A stretch of 22,060 nucleotides of DNA from an uncultured Tissierellia bacterium (GTDB taxonomy: Bacteria > Bacillota > Clostridia > Tissierellales > Peptoniphilaceae): contig CAMYOR010000003.1 of NCBI GenBank assembly GCA_947278105.1, positions 1-22,060 on the forward strand, in the 5' to 3' direction. The number at the start of each line of letters is the position of its first letter. Within the stretch, counting starts at the first letter, position 1. Positions 1-6,921 of the stretch are shown piece after piece. Below the pieces are notes generated by a model. The model was not told the origin of the DNA. It saw nothing but the letters and a program-made list of their open reading frames with translations, and searched no databases. Position numbers and translations under genes: made by a program.

Positions 1-20
1 CAGATGTGTATAAGAGACAG
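1..20 (+). other. Residual Nextera (Tn5 mosaic-end) adapter, not genomic
   Basis: Bases 2-20 are identical to the 19-bp Tn5 mosaic end used in Nextera libraries (AGATGTGTATAAGAGACAG). The C at base 1 matches the base preceding the mosaic end in the read-1 adapter; the read-2 adapter has G there. This is library sequence left on the contig end. The genomic sequence therefore starts at about base 21, and the reading frame before that base should not be interpreted as protein. Confidence 0.97.
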
Positions 21-22
21 CG

Positions 23-2449
23 GCAGAAGAGCTCATTAACAGCCTTTCTGGGAAAGAAAAGATCAATCTTGTCTATCGAATCCAATCAGATGCCAAATCA
101 GTTTCGATCGAGTACGCCAATAAAGAAAATACCACCGAAGAGCCCTTGGATCGCCTTATTCGCGTGGGGAAAAAATACAATTTGATCGACCCCCTTATCA
201 CCGATGAAAGGTTTAAAAGACTTTCCGAAAAAGCCATGTTTTCTACCGGCATCTATCCGGGCATCTCAATTAAAGATTGGACCTACGGGCTTCAAAAGAA
301 CCAGGAAGACTATTTGAAGTCTTTCAAGGACTCTCTTTCTTGGGGAGAAAAGCTATCAGATATGACCCCGCAAAAGGCATTGGACCTGACCCGGGAAAGA
401 GAAGATCTGTCGGATCCCGAAGAATCAAAAAGAGCTGGAAGAAATCAGGAAAAAATTGCCCCCCAGGTGAATGTTCTGGACTATGGAATTTTAGTGACCC
501 TTCAGAAAGTCCGTTCTCAGGGAAACTATGCCTATGCCCCTGTTAATCTCTGTTATGAACTTTCACAGGAAACGGTGGCAAAGCTCGAAGAGCACATTGG
601 TCCGGACAAGGGACTGAGAATCTCCAGGGAATCGGTCCGTTACTATCCCAACGGCGAAACGGCCTGCCATATCCTAGGATATATCGGCAAAATCGCAACC
701 GAAAAAGAGCTTAAAAAATATGTCGAAGGGAAAAATTACCTTTCCAATGAATTTATTGGAAAAACGGGAGTGGAGGAGAGCTTTGAGGATACCCTCCATG
801 GGGTTCCCGGGAAGGAAGTGGTTCGGATTGACTCTAGGGGAAACCGAACGGAAACTTTAAGCCGAACGGAACCTCAAGCCGGAAACAATATTACCCTGAC
901 CATCGATTTGGACCTTCAAAAGCAGGCGGAAAAAAGTTTGCGTAATAACATTGTCGCGATCAAAAGGGGGATGCCTTATCATTCACCCTGGGGCACCTAT
1001 CCAATGCTCGCCTCTCCTTCCATTAATTCAGGCGCTGTGGTTTCATCGGACCCCAATACCGGAAACCTTCTGGCAATGGCTTCCTATCCGGCCTATGACC
1101 CGAATCTCTTTGTTACGGGGATTTCTGCAGATGATTGGAAAGTGCTTCAAGACGAGAATAACAAAGATCCAGAAAAGCCCAAGGCTCTATTGAACCTGGT
1201 CACACAAACATCTGTTCAGCCAGGTTCCACCTTTAAAACCATCGTTTCTCTTGCAGCGATGGAAAAGGGGCTTAAACCCAAGGATACCATTAACTGCAGC
1301 GGACACATTGAGCTGGCAGACCATGATTTTAAATGCTTGATCTATACGGAAAAAAAGCATGGCCATGGTCCCTTGGACCTCTATGGGGCGCTTTATTACT
1401 CCTGCAACTACTATTTTTATGTTTTGGGCCTGGGGACGGATCCCAATGGGGGAGGAAGTCCGGGCATTAAAGTAACGATCGATGACCTGCAAAAAACGGA
1501 AAAGCAGCTGGGACTGGACAAAACGTCGGGCCTTGAAATCAACATCCCAAAAGAAGCTGCGAACAATATTCCAAGCCGTGAGGGAAAATTGGAGCTCTCC
1601 AAGACTCTGCTACGGAGATTTTTGGAGACCCAACTGCCCAGGTATAAAAAGCCGGGCGTATCCAAAAATCCAACTGAACTGAATAAGGATATTGAACTCA
1701 TTCTCCTTTGGTCCGACCAGGGCAAGGAAATCAGTCGTTCGAAGCTGATGCGGGACCTGGATGCCATGGGCTATGAAGCAGAAAAGCCCCTGACCGGAAA
1801 AAGGGACGGTTTGACCGACCTCATTAAATATTCCTATTATCGACAGATTGGTTGGACAGTAGCAGATTCTTTAAATACGATGATCGGCCAGGGGCAAAAC
1901 GCTTATACGCCGATTTCCATGCTGGCAGTGGATAACATTATTGCCAATGGCGGGATTGACTATGATATCACCCTGATCAAAGAAATTCGGTCTGCAGATA
2001 ATAAAACTCTGGTATTTAGTCAAAAGCCTCATGGAAGGGATGTCGGGATGGATGGAAAGCATTTTGAGGAGTTGAGAAAGGGGATGGAATATGCCGCTCA
2101 GGGGCTGGGAAAATGCTATGAAGGCTTGCCTTTTTCCGCTGCCTCGAAAACTGGAACGGCTCAGAGAGCAGGAAAAAATCCGGAGACTGGCCGGGCCTAC
2201 ATGCCCTATGCCTGGATTATGGGCTTTGCGCCGGCCAAGGACCCCCAGATTTGTACAGTCGCTTTTTTGCCCTCCGGAAACACTTCCATTAACCCGGCGC
2301 CCCTGATTCGAGATACCTTTGCCGCCTATATGGAGGTAAAGCCTTCCCATGAATTTAATAAGGAAATGTATGATTCCTATCCGACCTATATTCATCAGCC
2401 GTCCGCCGGAGAAAAGGATGACCAGTCCCCGGCGAGACCGGTGGAATAG
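23..2449 (+). CDS. mrdA: Penicillin-binding protein 2 (MrdA-type transpeptidase), 5'-truncated
   Basis: This is a class B penicillin-binding protein that cross-links peptidoglycan during cell elongation, acting outside the membrane. The reading frame is open from the adapter junction, giving about 808 visible residues. The N-terminal membrane anchor and true start lie off the contig, and the TTG at 146 is only an internal codon. The dimerisation region contains the PBP2-like LGYIGK segment. The transpeptidase motifs are all present: the active-site STFK (Ser codon at 1226), SCN (1400-1408) and KTGT (KTG at 2147-2155), plus the GQGQNAYTP element. Between SCN and KTG lies a charged segment of roughly 80-90 residues (about 1580-1850) that I judge to be longer than in the E. 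coli-type enzyme. The nearby rplU-rpmA-obg genes fit the common Firmicutes mre-mrdA-min-rplU neighbourhood, which favours MrdA over FtsI or SpoVD. The family call is strong; the exact paralogue is inferred. Confidence 0.88.
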   Translation, partial: AEELINSLSGKEKINLVYRIQSDAKSVSIEYANKENTTEEPLDRLIRVGKKYNLIDPLITDERFKRLSEKAMFSTGIYPGISIKDWTYGLQKNQEDYLKSFKDSLSWGEKLSDMTPQKALDLTREREDLSDPEESKRAGRNQEKIAPQVNVLDYGILVTLQKVRSQGNYAYAPVNLCYELSQETVAKLEEHIGPDKGLRISRESVRYYPNGETACHILGYIGKIATEKELKKYVEGKNYLSNEFIGKTGVEESFEDTLHGVPGKEVVRIDSRGNRTETLSRTEPQAGNNITLTIDLDLQKQAEKSLRNNIVAIKRGMPYHSPWGTYPMLASPSINSGAVVSSDPNTGNLLAMASYPAYDPNLFVTGISADDWKVLQDENNKDPEKPKALLNLVTQTSVQPGSTFKTIVSLAAMEKGLKPKDTINCSGHIELADHDFKCLIYTEKKHGHGPLDLYGALYYSCNYYFYVLGLGTDPNGGGSPGIKVTIDDLQKTEKQLGLDKTSGLEINIPKEAANNIPSREGKLELSKTLLRRFLETQLPRYKKPGVSKNPTELNKDIELILLWSDQGKEISRSKLMRDLDAMGYEAEKPLTGKRDGLTDLIKYSYYRQIGWTVADSLNTMIGQGQNAYTPISMLAVDNIIANGGIDYDITLIKEIRSADNKTLVFSQKPHGRDVGMDGKHFEELRKGMEYAAQGLGKCYEGLPFSAASKTGTAQRAGKNPETGRAYMPYAWIMGFAPAKDPQICTVAFLPSGNTSINPAPLIRDTFAAYMEVKPSHEFNKEMYDSYPTYIHQPSAGEKDDQSPARPVE

Positions 2450-2473
2450 TAAAATTAGCGAAAAAATTGGGCC

Positions 2474-2502
2474 TTGATCAGGATAGGATTTTTTGATATT
2501 AT
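2474..2502 (+). promoter_or_regulatory. Promoter of the rplU-prp-rpmA operon
   Basis: A sigma-A type promoter is visible: -35 TTGATC (2474-2479), a 17-bp spacer, and -10 TATTAT (2497-2502). The predicted transcription start is about 2509, which would give a leader of about 85 nt before rplU. It lies 25 bp after the upstream PBP2 stop codon. Confidence 0.75.
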
Positions 2503-2509
2503 ACTTATC

Positions 2510-2583
2510 TGTGTAACCGCTCGAAAGAGGTCTTTGTAAATGGCGAAAGTCATACCTCCCAGGCGAGTCTGACAAAAAAGGAG
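2510..2583 (+). promoter_or_regulatory. Structured mRNA leader of rplU, probable L21 leader element
   Basis: The leader holds two GAAA-tetraloop hairpins. The first is at 2516-2531 (CTC/GAG core) and the second at 2540-2553 (ATGGC/GTCAT). They are followed by a conserved-looking GGCGAGTCTGAC stretch and the rplU ribosome binding site AAGGAG (2578-2583). Position directly before rplU and the tetraloop hairpins fit the known Firmicutes ribosomal protein L21 leader, an autoregulatory RNA. GAGGT (2527-2531) could alternatively pair with ACCTC (2554-2558), which would break the first hairpin. The assignment is from memory of the family; a covariance model would decide it. Confidence 0.6.
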
Positions 2584-2593
2584 TTTTGATATT

Positions 2594-2902
2594 ATGTACG
2601 CAATCGTTGAAACAGGCGGAAAACAGTATCCTGTTGAAGAAGGCACGGTCCTCAAAGTCGAAAAATTGGAAGGCGAAGTCGGCTCTGTCCTTGACCTGGA
2701 TAAGGTGCTTGCCATCGGCGGGGATTCTTTGAAAGTGGGAAAGCCATTTTTAGAAGGCGCATCCGTCAAAGCGACCATTAAAGCCCAGGGTAAAAATCCG
2801 AAGATTTTAGTGGGAAAGTTTAAGGCGAAAAAAGGCTACCACCGCAAGCGTGGCCATCGTCAGCCATACACCCTCATTCAGATTGATCAGATTAACGGCT
2901 GA
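2594..2902 (+). CDS. rplU: 50S ribosomal protein L21
   Basis: L21 binds 23S rRNA in the large ribosomal subunit. The 102-residue product has the family start MYAIVETGGKQYPVEEG and the C-terminal basic motif KKGYHRKRGHRQPYT, and its length matches the usual 100-105 residues. The ATG at 2594 follows AAGGAG (2578-2583) by 10 nt. It is the first gene of the rplU-prp-rpmA unit. Its stop TGA (2900-2902) overlaps the ATG of the next gene, so the two are likely translationally coupled. Regulation probably acts through the structured leader upstream. Confidence 0.98.
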   Translation: MYAIVETGGKQYPVEEGTVLKVEKLEGEVGSVLDLDKVLAIGGDSLKVGKPFLEGASVKATIKAQGKNPKILVGKFKAKKGYHRKRGHRQPYTLIQIDQING

Positions 2903-3261
2903 TGATTGAAGTTCATTTGTATTTAAGCCCGGAGAAAGAGGAAAGGATCACCGGTTTTGATCTTGAAGGGCATGCTGATTCTGCTCCTCATGGAGAAGAT
3001 TTAGTCTGTTGTGCAGTTTCCACTCTGGCAACTGCGACGGTTAATGCCATCAGGGAGGTTGCCGGCCTTGCCCAAGAAGCCCAGATCCAAGCTCGGGAAG
3101 GAAAGCTTTCCCTTCATTTAAAGAGAATTCAGGGGTCTGAAAACAAAAGATTAGCTGATTTTTCACTCCAGGTTTTTCAATACAATATTGATATCTTAGC
3201 TGACCAGTATCCTGAATATATTCATGTGACCAAAAGGAAGGATGGAACCAATGAAATTTAA
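2902..3261 (+). CDS. prp: Ribosomal-processing cysteine protease Prp
   Basis: Prp (formerly YsxB) is the cysteine protease that removes the N-terminal extension of ribosomal protein L27 in Firmicutes. The 119-residue product carries the catalytic His in GHA (His24) and the catalytic Cys in VCCAVS (Cys36). The 12-residue spacing equals that of the characterised Staphylococcus aureus enzyme (H22/C34). The ATG at 2902 overlaps the rplU stop as TGATG. The 3' end overlaps the start of rpmA by 11 bases, so the protease lies between L21 and its own substrate. The matching cleavage site is visible in the downstream L27. Confidence 0.95.
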   Translation: MIEVHLYLSPEKEERITGFDLEGHADSAPHGEDLVCCAVSTLATATVNAIREVAGLAQEAQIQAREGKLSLHLKRIQGSENKRLADFSLQVFQYNIDILADQYPEYIHVTKRKDGTNEI

Positions 3262-3541
3262 TTTACAGTTATTCTCCAGTAAAAAAGGTGTTTCCAGTAC
3301 GAAAAACGGCCGTGATTCAAATGCTCAGCGTTTAGGAGTCAAGAGACATGACGGAGTTTATGTGCGTACTGGCAACATTATCGTTCGCCAGCGCGGAACT
3401 CACATTCATCCCGGTGAAGGCGTCAAGCTCGCCAAGGATGACAGTCTTTTTGCCGTTCGTGATGGGATTGTTCGTTTTGAGCGTTTTGGAAAATTCAGAA
3501 AGAAAGTTTCTGTTTATCCAGCCGAATCCATCAATGCGTAA
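3251..3541 (+). CDS. rpmA: 50S ribosomal protein L27 with Prp-cleavable N-terminal extension
   Basis: L27 sits near the peptidyl-transferase centre. The mature body SKKGVSSTKNGRDSNAQRLG is unmistakable. It is preceded by the extension MKFNLQLF, which ends in the phenylalanine where Prp cuts, so the mature protein should begin at Ser-Ser-Lys-Lys. I place the start at ATG 3251 rather than the in-frame ATG at 3242: the ribosome binding site AAGGAAGG (3234-3241) gives a 9-nt spacing to 3251 but none to 3242, and known extensions begin this way. The product is 96 residues. A strong terminator follows. Confidence 0.96.
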   Translation: MKFNLQLFSSKKGVSSTKNGRDSNAQRLGVKRHDGVYVRTGNIIVRQRGTHIHPGEGVKLAKDDSLFAVRDGIVRFERFGKFRKKVSVYPAESINA

Positions 3542-3562
3542 GTAGAAGACCAGAAAAAAATG

Positions 3563-3591
3563 AGAGAGCCGCTTTGCGGCTCTCTTTTCTT
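3563..3591 (+). terminator. Rho-independent terminator after rpmA
   Basis: A 10-bp perfect stem, AGAGAGCCGC (3563-3572) with GCGGCTCTCT (3576-3585), has a TTT loop and is followed by a T-rich tract. It closes the rplU-prp-rpmA unit. It lies 18 bases before the obgE start region, so obgE is expressed by readthrough or by a promoter I could not identify. Confidence 0.88.
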
Positions 3592-3608
3592 ATGGGTAAG
3601 GAGGCATT

Positions 3609-4883
3609 ATGTTTATTGATCAGGTCAAGCTCCAGGTTCGCGCCGGAAAAGGCGGGGACGGAGCCGTGCGGTGGAGGAGGGAAAAATTCGTCCCCAATGG
3701 GGGACCGGCGGGGGGAGATGGAGGAGATGGGGGATCCATCTACCTGGAAGCGGATCCCTCCGTGGACACCCTTCTTTCTTATAAATATCACAATATTTTT
3801 AAAGCCCAGGCCGGAGAAGATGGAAAAAGCAAGAAGATGTTTGGAAAGGCTGGTGAAGATTTAGTTTTGAAGGTCCCCCTGGGGACGCTCGTTCGGGAAG
3901 CCGAGTCGGGTCTTCCTATTGCAGATCTCCATGAGGCTGGCCAAAGATTTCTGCTGGTCCAGGGAGGAAAGGGAGGCCTTGGAAATGTCCATTTCAGAAA
4001 CTCAGTTCGCCAGGCCCCTCGTTTTGCAATTCCCGGAGGCCGAGGACAGGAATTAACAGTGATTCTGGAGCTCAAGCTTTTGGCCGATGTAGGCCTTGTT
4101 GGCTTTCCCAACGTCGGAAAATCGACGATCCTCTCCATGCTTTCAAACGCCCGGCCTAAGATCGCAAACTACCCCTTTACGACCCTCCAGCCCCAGCTGG
4201 GCATTGTCGACGCAGGGGATGGCCGGTCCTATGCTCTGGCGGATATCCCGGGCCTAATTGAAGGCGCCCATAAAGGAGCCGGCCTTGGACAAGATTTTTT
4301 AAAGCATATTGAAAGGACACGGATCCTGGTTCATGTGATTGATATGTCTGCCTTTGAAGGCCGGGATCCCTATGAAGATTTTCAGATCATCCAAAAGGAG
4401 CTTCTTTCCTACAAAGCGGGCCTGGCAGAAAAAGTAAAGATTATCGCAGCCAATAAAATGGATCTTTTTGAAGCAGAAAAGCATCTGGAAGAATTCAAAA
4501 AAAAGCTGGGCCCAAGCGATTTACTCATACTTCCGATTTCCTGCGCAACGGGGATGGGTATGAAAGAGCTCCGTTTTGCCATTGCAAAGGAACTTTTGAA
4601 GGTCCCGAAGACTTTCCAGACCCTGGATGAGGAGATCGTCGATCGCAGAAAATTTTTCAAAAAGGACCCCAGCATTCATATTTTCCGGAAGAATCATATT
4701 ATTTATGCGCAAGGAGATCCTCTGAAAGATCTTTCCAGACGGCTAATCATTCAGGATGAAGATTCGGTGACTTTTTTTGAAAAGACCCTGGAGGAGATGG
4801 GGGTGATGGACCGGATTCGTGAATTAAAGCCCGAAGCAGACGATACAATTAATATTGAAGGCTTTGAATTCGACTGGCTCTGA
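3609..4883 (+). CDS. obgE: GTPase Obg (CgtA), 50S assembly
   Basis: Obg is an essential GTPase that acts in late 50S subunit maturation and in the stringent response. The 424-residue product shows the glycine-rich Obg fold first (residues ~1-158, for example GKGGDGAV and GGPAGGDGGDGG). The G domain follows: G1 GFPNVGKST at 165-173, G3 DIPGLIEGA, G4 NKMD and G5 SCAT. The C-terminal OCT domain ends in INIEGFEFDW. The ATG at 3609 is preceded by AAGGAGG with good spacing. The position downstream of rpmA is the classical arrangement. A bidirectional terminator follows. Confidence 0.97.
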   Translation: MFIDQVKLQVRAGKGGDGAVRWRREKFVPNGGPAGGDGGDGGSIYLEADPSVDTLLSYKYHNIFKAQAGEDGKSKKMFGKAGEDLVLKVPLGTLVREAESGLPIADLHEAGQRFLLVQGGKGGLGNVHFRNSVRQAPRFAIPGGRGQELTVILELKLLADVGLVGFPNVGKSTILSMLSNARPKIANYPFTTLQPQLGIVDAGDGRSYALADIPGLIEGAHKGAGLGQDFLKHIERTRILVHVIDMSAFEGRDPYEDFQIIQKELLSYKAGLAEKVKIIAANKMDLFEAEKHLEEFKKKLGPSDLLILPISCATGMGMKELRFAIAKELLKVPKTFQTLDEEIVDRRKFFKKDPSIHIFRKNHIIYAQGDPLKDLSRRLIIQDEDSVTFFEKTLEEMGVMDRIRELKPEADDTINIEGFEFDWL

Positions 4884-4914
4884 TCCTTTTTACCTAAAAT
4901 AACGGAAGTTTTCG

Positions 4915-4958
4915 TAAAAAAGGCGGCTGGCTTGAAAAGCCAGCCGCCTTATTATTTT
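4915..4958. terminator. Bidirectional terminator between obgE and guaB
   Basis: A perfect 14-bp stem, AAGGCGGCTGGCTT (4920-4933) with AAGCCAGCCGCCTT (4937-4950), is flanked by A-rich sequence on the left and T-rich sequence on the right. It can therefore terminate both obgE (+) and the convergent IMP dehydrogenase gene (-). Confidence 0.93.
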
Positions 4959-4991
4959 CTGATGTCTCCCTACCCGAAATAATTAGCATTA

Positions 4992-6497
4992 TTAATTAAA
5001 AGTATTGGTATTACTCTTGGTTAAAACGTCATGCGCTCCGCCTTCGACGATTGAAGTGGAAGAGACGAGGGTGAGCTTGGCTTTTTTGTGGAGGTCAGAT
5101 ATATTCAGGGCCCCGCAGTTACACATCGTCGCTTTCACCTTGTCCAAGGAGATTTGAACGTTGTCTTTTAGTCGGCCGGCATAGGGGACGTAGGAGTCAA
5201 CCCCCTCTTCAAACATCAGCCTCTTTTGTCCGCCCAGGTCATAGCGCTGCCAGTTCCTTGCCCTGGCAGAGCCTTCTCCCCAATATTCCTTCATCATAGT
5301 GCCATTGACGTTGATTTTTGCGGTGGGCGCCTCATCAAAACGGGCAAAATACCGGCCCAGCATACAGAAATCTGCCCCCATGGCCAGGGCTAAGGTGATG
5401 TGGTGGTCATAAACGATGCCACCGTCCGAGCAGATCGGAACGTAAACACCGGTTTCCTTAAAGTATTCATCACGAGTTTGGCTGACATCTATCAAGGCGG
5501 TTGCCTGGCCCCGGCCGATTCCCTTGGTTTCCCGGGTGATACAGATCGAGCCGCCGCCGATGCCGATTTTAATAAAGTCGGCCCCGCAGTCCGCCAAATA
5601 GCGGAAGCCTTCGCCGTCAATAACATTGCCGGCGCCAATTTTTACGGAATTGCCGTAATTTTCTCGGATCCACTCAATGGTCATTTTCTGCCATTCTGAA
5701 AAGCCTTCGGAAGAGTCAATACAAAGGACATCTGCACCCGCCTCAAGGAGGGCGGGAACTCTTTCTTTATAATCCCTGCTGTTAATGCCAGCTCCAACAA
5801 ATAATCTCTTATTGTCGTCTAAAAGCTCCAGAGGGTTTTCTTTATGGAGGTTATAATCCTTGCGAAAAACAAAAGAAACCAATCTTTGGTCAGCATCAAT
5901 GATCGGCAGAGCATTTAATTTATTGTCCCAGAGAATGTCGTTAGCTTCGGAAAGAGAGATCCCATCTTTTCCAAAAATCAGCTTTGAAAAAGGAGTCATA
6001 AAATCTTTGACCGGGGTTTCCGGATTCATCCGAGAAATCCGGTAATCGCGGCTGGTGACGATCCCCACAAGCTTTCCGTGCCGGGTCCCGTCCTGGGTGA
6101 CCGCCATGGTGGAGTGGCCGGTCACCCTTTTAAGGTCCAGGACATCCATCAAATTATTTTCGGGGGAAAGATTGGAATCACTGGGAACAAAACCCGCTTT
6201 ATAAGCTTTTACGTTTTGAATCATCTCAGCCTGGGATTCAATCGTCTGCGATCCAAAAATAAAAGAAAGGCCTCCTTCACGGGCAAGGGCGATGGCCATG
6301 GTGTCATTGGAGACAGATTGCATAATCGCAGAAACCATCGGAATCTGCAGATTAATCGGCGGCTCTTCTCCTTTTTTAAATTTGACTAGAGGAGTCTGTA
6401 AATTTACTTGTGCAGGGACGCAGTCGCGGGAAGAATAGCCGGGGACTAAAAGATACTCATTAAAAGTACGAGAAGGTTCATTTAAAAAGATTGCCAT
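4992..6497 (-). CDS. guaB: IMP dehydrogenase, Tritrichomonas-type
   Basis: IMP dehydrogenase oxidises IMP to XMP with NAD+, the committed step of guanine nucleotide synthesis. The 501-residue product has a split TIM barrel with an inserted CBS pair (about residues 95-215), the GAGI segment, the catalytic loop GIGGGSICITRE with Cys319, and a flap KEYWGEGSARARNWQRYD holding the Arg418-Tyr419 pair. These three numbers equal those published for the Tritrichomonas foetus enzyme, and the N-terminus (NEP..TFNEYLL.PG) also matches it as I remember it. The ATG at 6497 is chosen over an upstream TTG (6509) because GGGAGGA lies between them at ribosome-binding distance. The bacterial GSICTTR-type flap (RGMGS) is absent, so this is a divergent IMPDH class. 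GMP reductase is unlikely because of the CBS pair and the Arg-Tyr flap. Confidence 0.93.
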   Translation of the reverse strand: MAIFLNEPSRTFNEYLLVPGYSSRDCVPAQVNLQTPLVKFKKGEEPPINLQIPMVSAIMQSVSNDTMAIALAREGGLSFIFGSQTIESQAEMIQNVKAYKAGFVPSDSNLSPENNLMDVLDLKRVTGHSTMAVTQDGTRHGKLVGIVTSRDYRISRMNPETPVKDFMTPFSKLIFGKDGISLSEANDILWDNKLNALPIIDADQRLVSFVFRKDYNLHKENPLELLDDNKRLFVGAGINSRDYKERVPALLEAGADVLCIDSSEGFSEWQKMTIEWIRENYGNSVKIGAGNVIDGEGFRYLADCGADFIKIGIGGGSICITRETKGIGRGQATALIDVSQTRDEYFKETGVYVPICSDGGIVYDHHITLALAMGADFCMLGRYFARFDEAPTAKINVNGTMMKEYWGEGSARARNWQRYDLGGQKRLMFEEGVDSYVPYAGRLKDNVQISLDKVKATMCNCGALNISDLHKKAKLTLVSSTSIVEGGAHDVLTKSNTNTFN

Positions 6498-6567
6498 AGG
6501 TCCTCCCAATTGATGATTTCATAAGGTTACGAAGGTCGTTTTTAAGCCTTTCAAAATTTTGTTCTCT

Positions 6568-6576
6568 ATTGTATCA
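6568..6576 (-). promoter_or_regulatory. Extended -10 promoter of guaB
   Basis: Read on the - strand this is TGATACAAT, an extended -10 element (TGn plus TACAAT), with no good -35. The predicted start near 6561 gives a leader of about 65 nt. A perfect 10-bp palindrome CAAAATTTTG (6552-6561) lies at the predicted start site and could be an operator; this is inference only. Confidence 0.6.
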
Positions 6577-6616
6577 GATGTTGAATGGGAATAAAATCTT
6601 TGCCTCACCCTGTTTA

Positions 6617-6625
6617 TGATACAAT
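6617..6625 (+). promoter_or_regulatory. Extended -10-like element, mirror of the guaB promoter
   Basis: The same nonamer TGATACAAT occurs on the + strand, pointing toward the tRNA gene. Together with the - strand copy at 6568-6576 it forms a perfect 9-bp inverted repeat 40 bp apart. No convincing -35 is present. It could be a second, upstream promoter for the tRNA. Confidence 0.4.
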
Positions 6626-6686
6626 ACTCAGGTAGGTTAAGCTAGTTGATAAAGGCCGAAAAACAAGGGCTTTCTCTTTTCATGAC

Positions 6687-6715
6687 TTGAAAAATGGGGA
6701 AAAAAATATTACACT
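6687..6715 (+). promoter_or_regulatory. Promoter of the tRNA-Ala gene
   Basis: A sigma-A type promoter: -35 TTGAAA (6687-6692), a 17-bp spacer, and -10 TACACT (6710-6715). The predicted transcription start is around 6722, giving a ~23-nt 5' leader for RNase P to remove. Confidence 0.7.
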
Positions 6716-6744
6716 TAATTTTGCTTTTAAAACAAGACTTATTC

Positions 6745-6817
<73 letters not shown>

Positions 6818-6823
6818 TAAAAT

Positions 6824-6850
6824 CGCTTAGCTCTCCTAAGCGGTTTTTTT
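6824..6850 (+). terminator. Rho-independent terminator of the tRNA-Ala gene
   Basis: A perfect 7-bp stem, CGCTTAG (6824-6830) with CTAAGCG (6836-6842), has a 5-nt loop and is followed by a run of seven or more T residues. It begins 7 bases after the mature tRNA end. Confidence 0.88.
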
Positions 6851-6921
6851 ACTTGTAGCTGGCGAGCTCTCTGCCAGAACTTTCAGGGCAGGGGAAGGCT
6901 TTCGGTACGAAGGAGGAAAAG

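Noticed and set aside
1871..2575. Open frame of 234 codons on the - strand opposite the PBP2 gene
   Set aside because: It lies antisense to the conserved transpeptidase domain, has no recognisable domain and no ribosome binding site, and is a codon-usage shadow.
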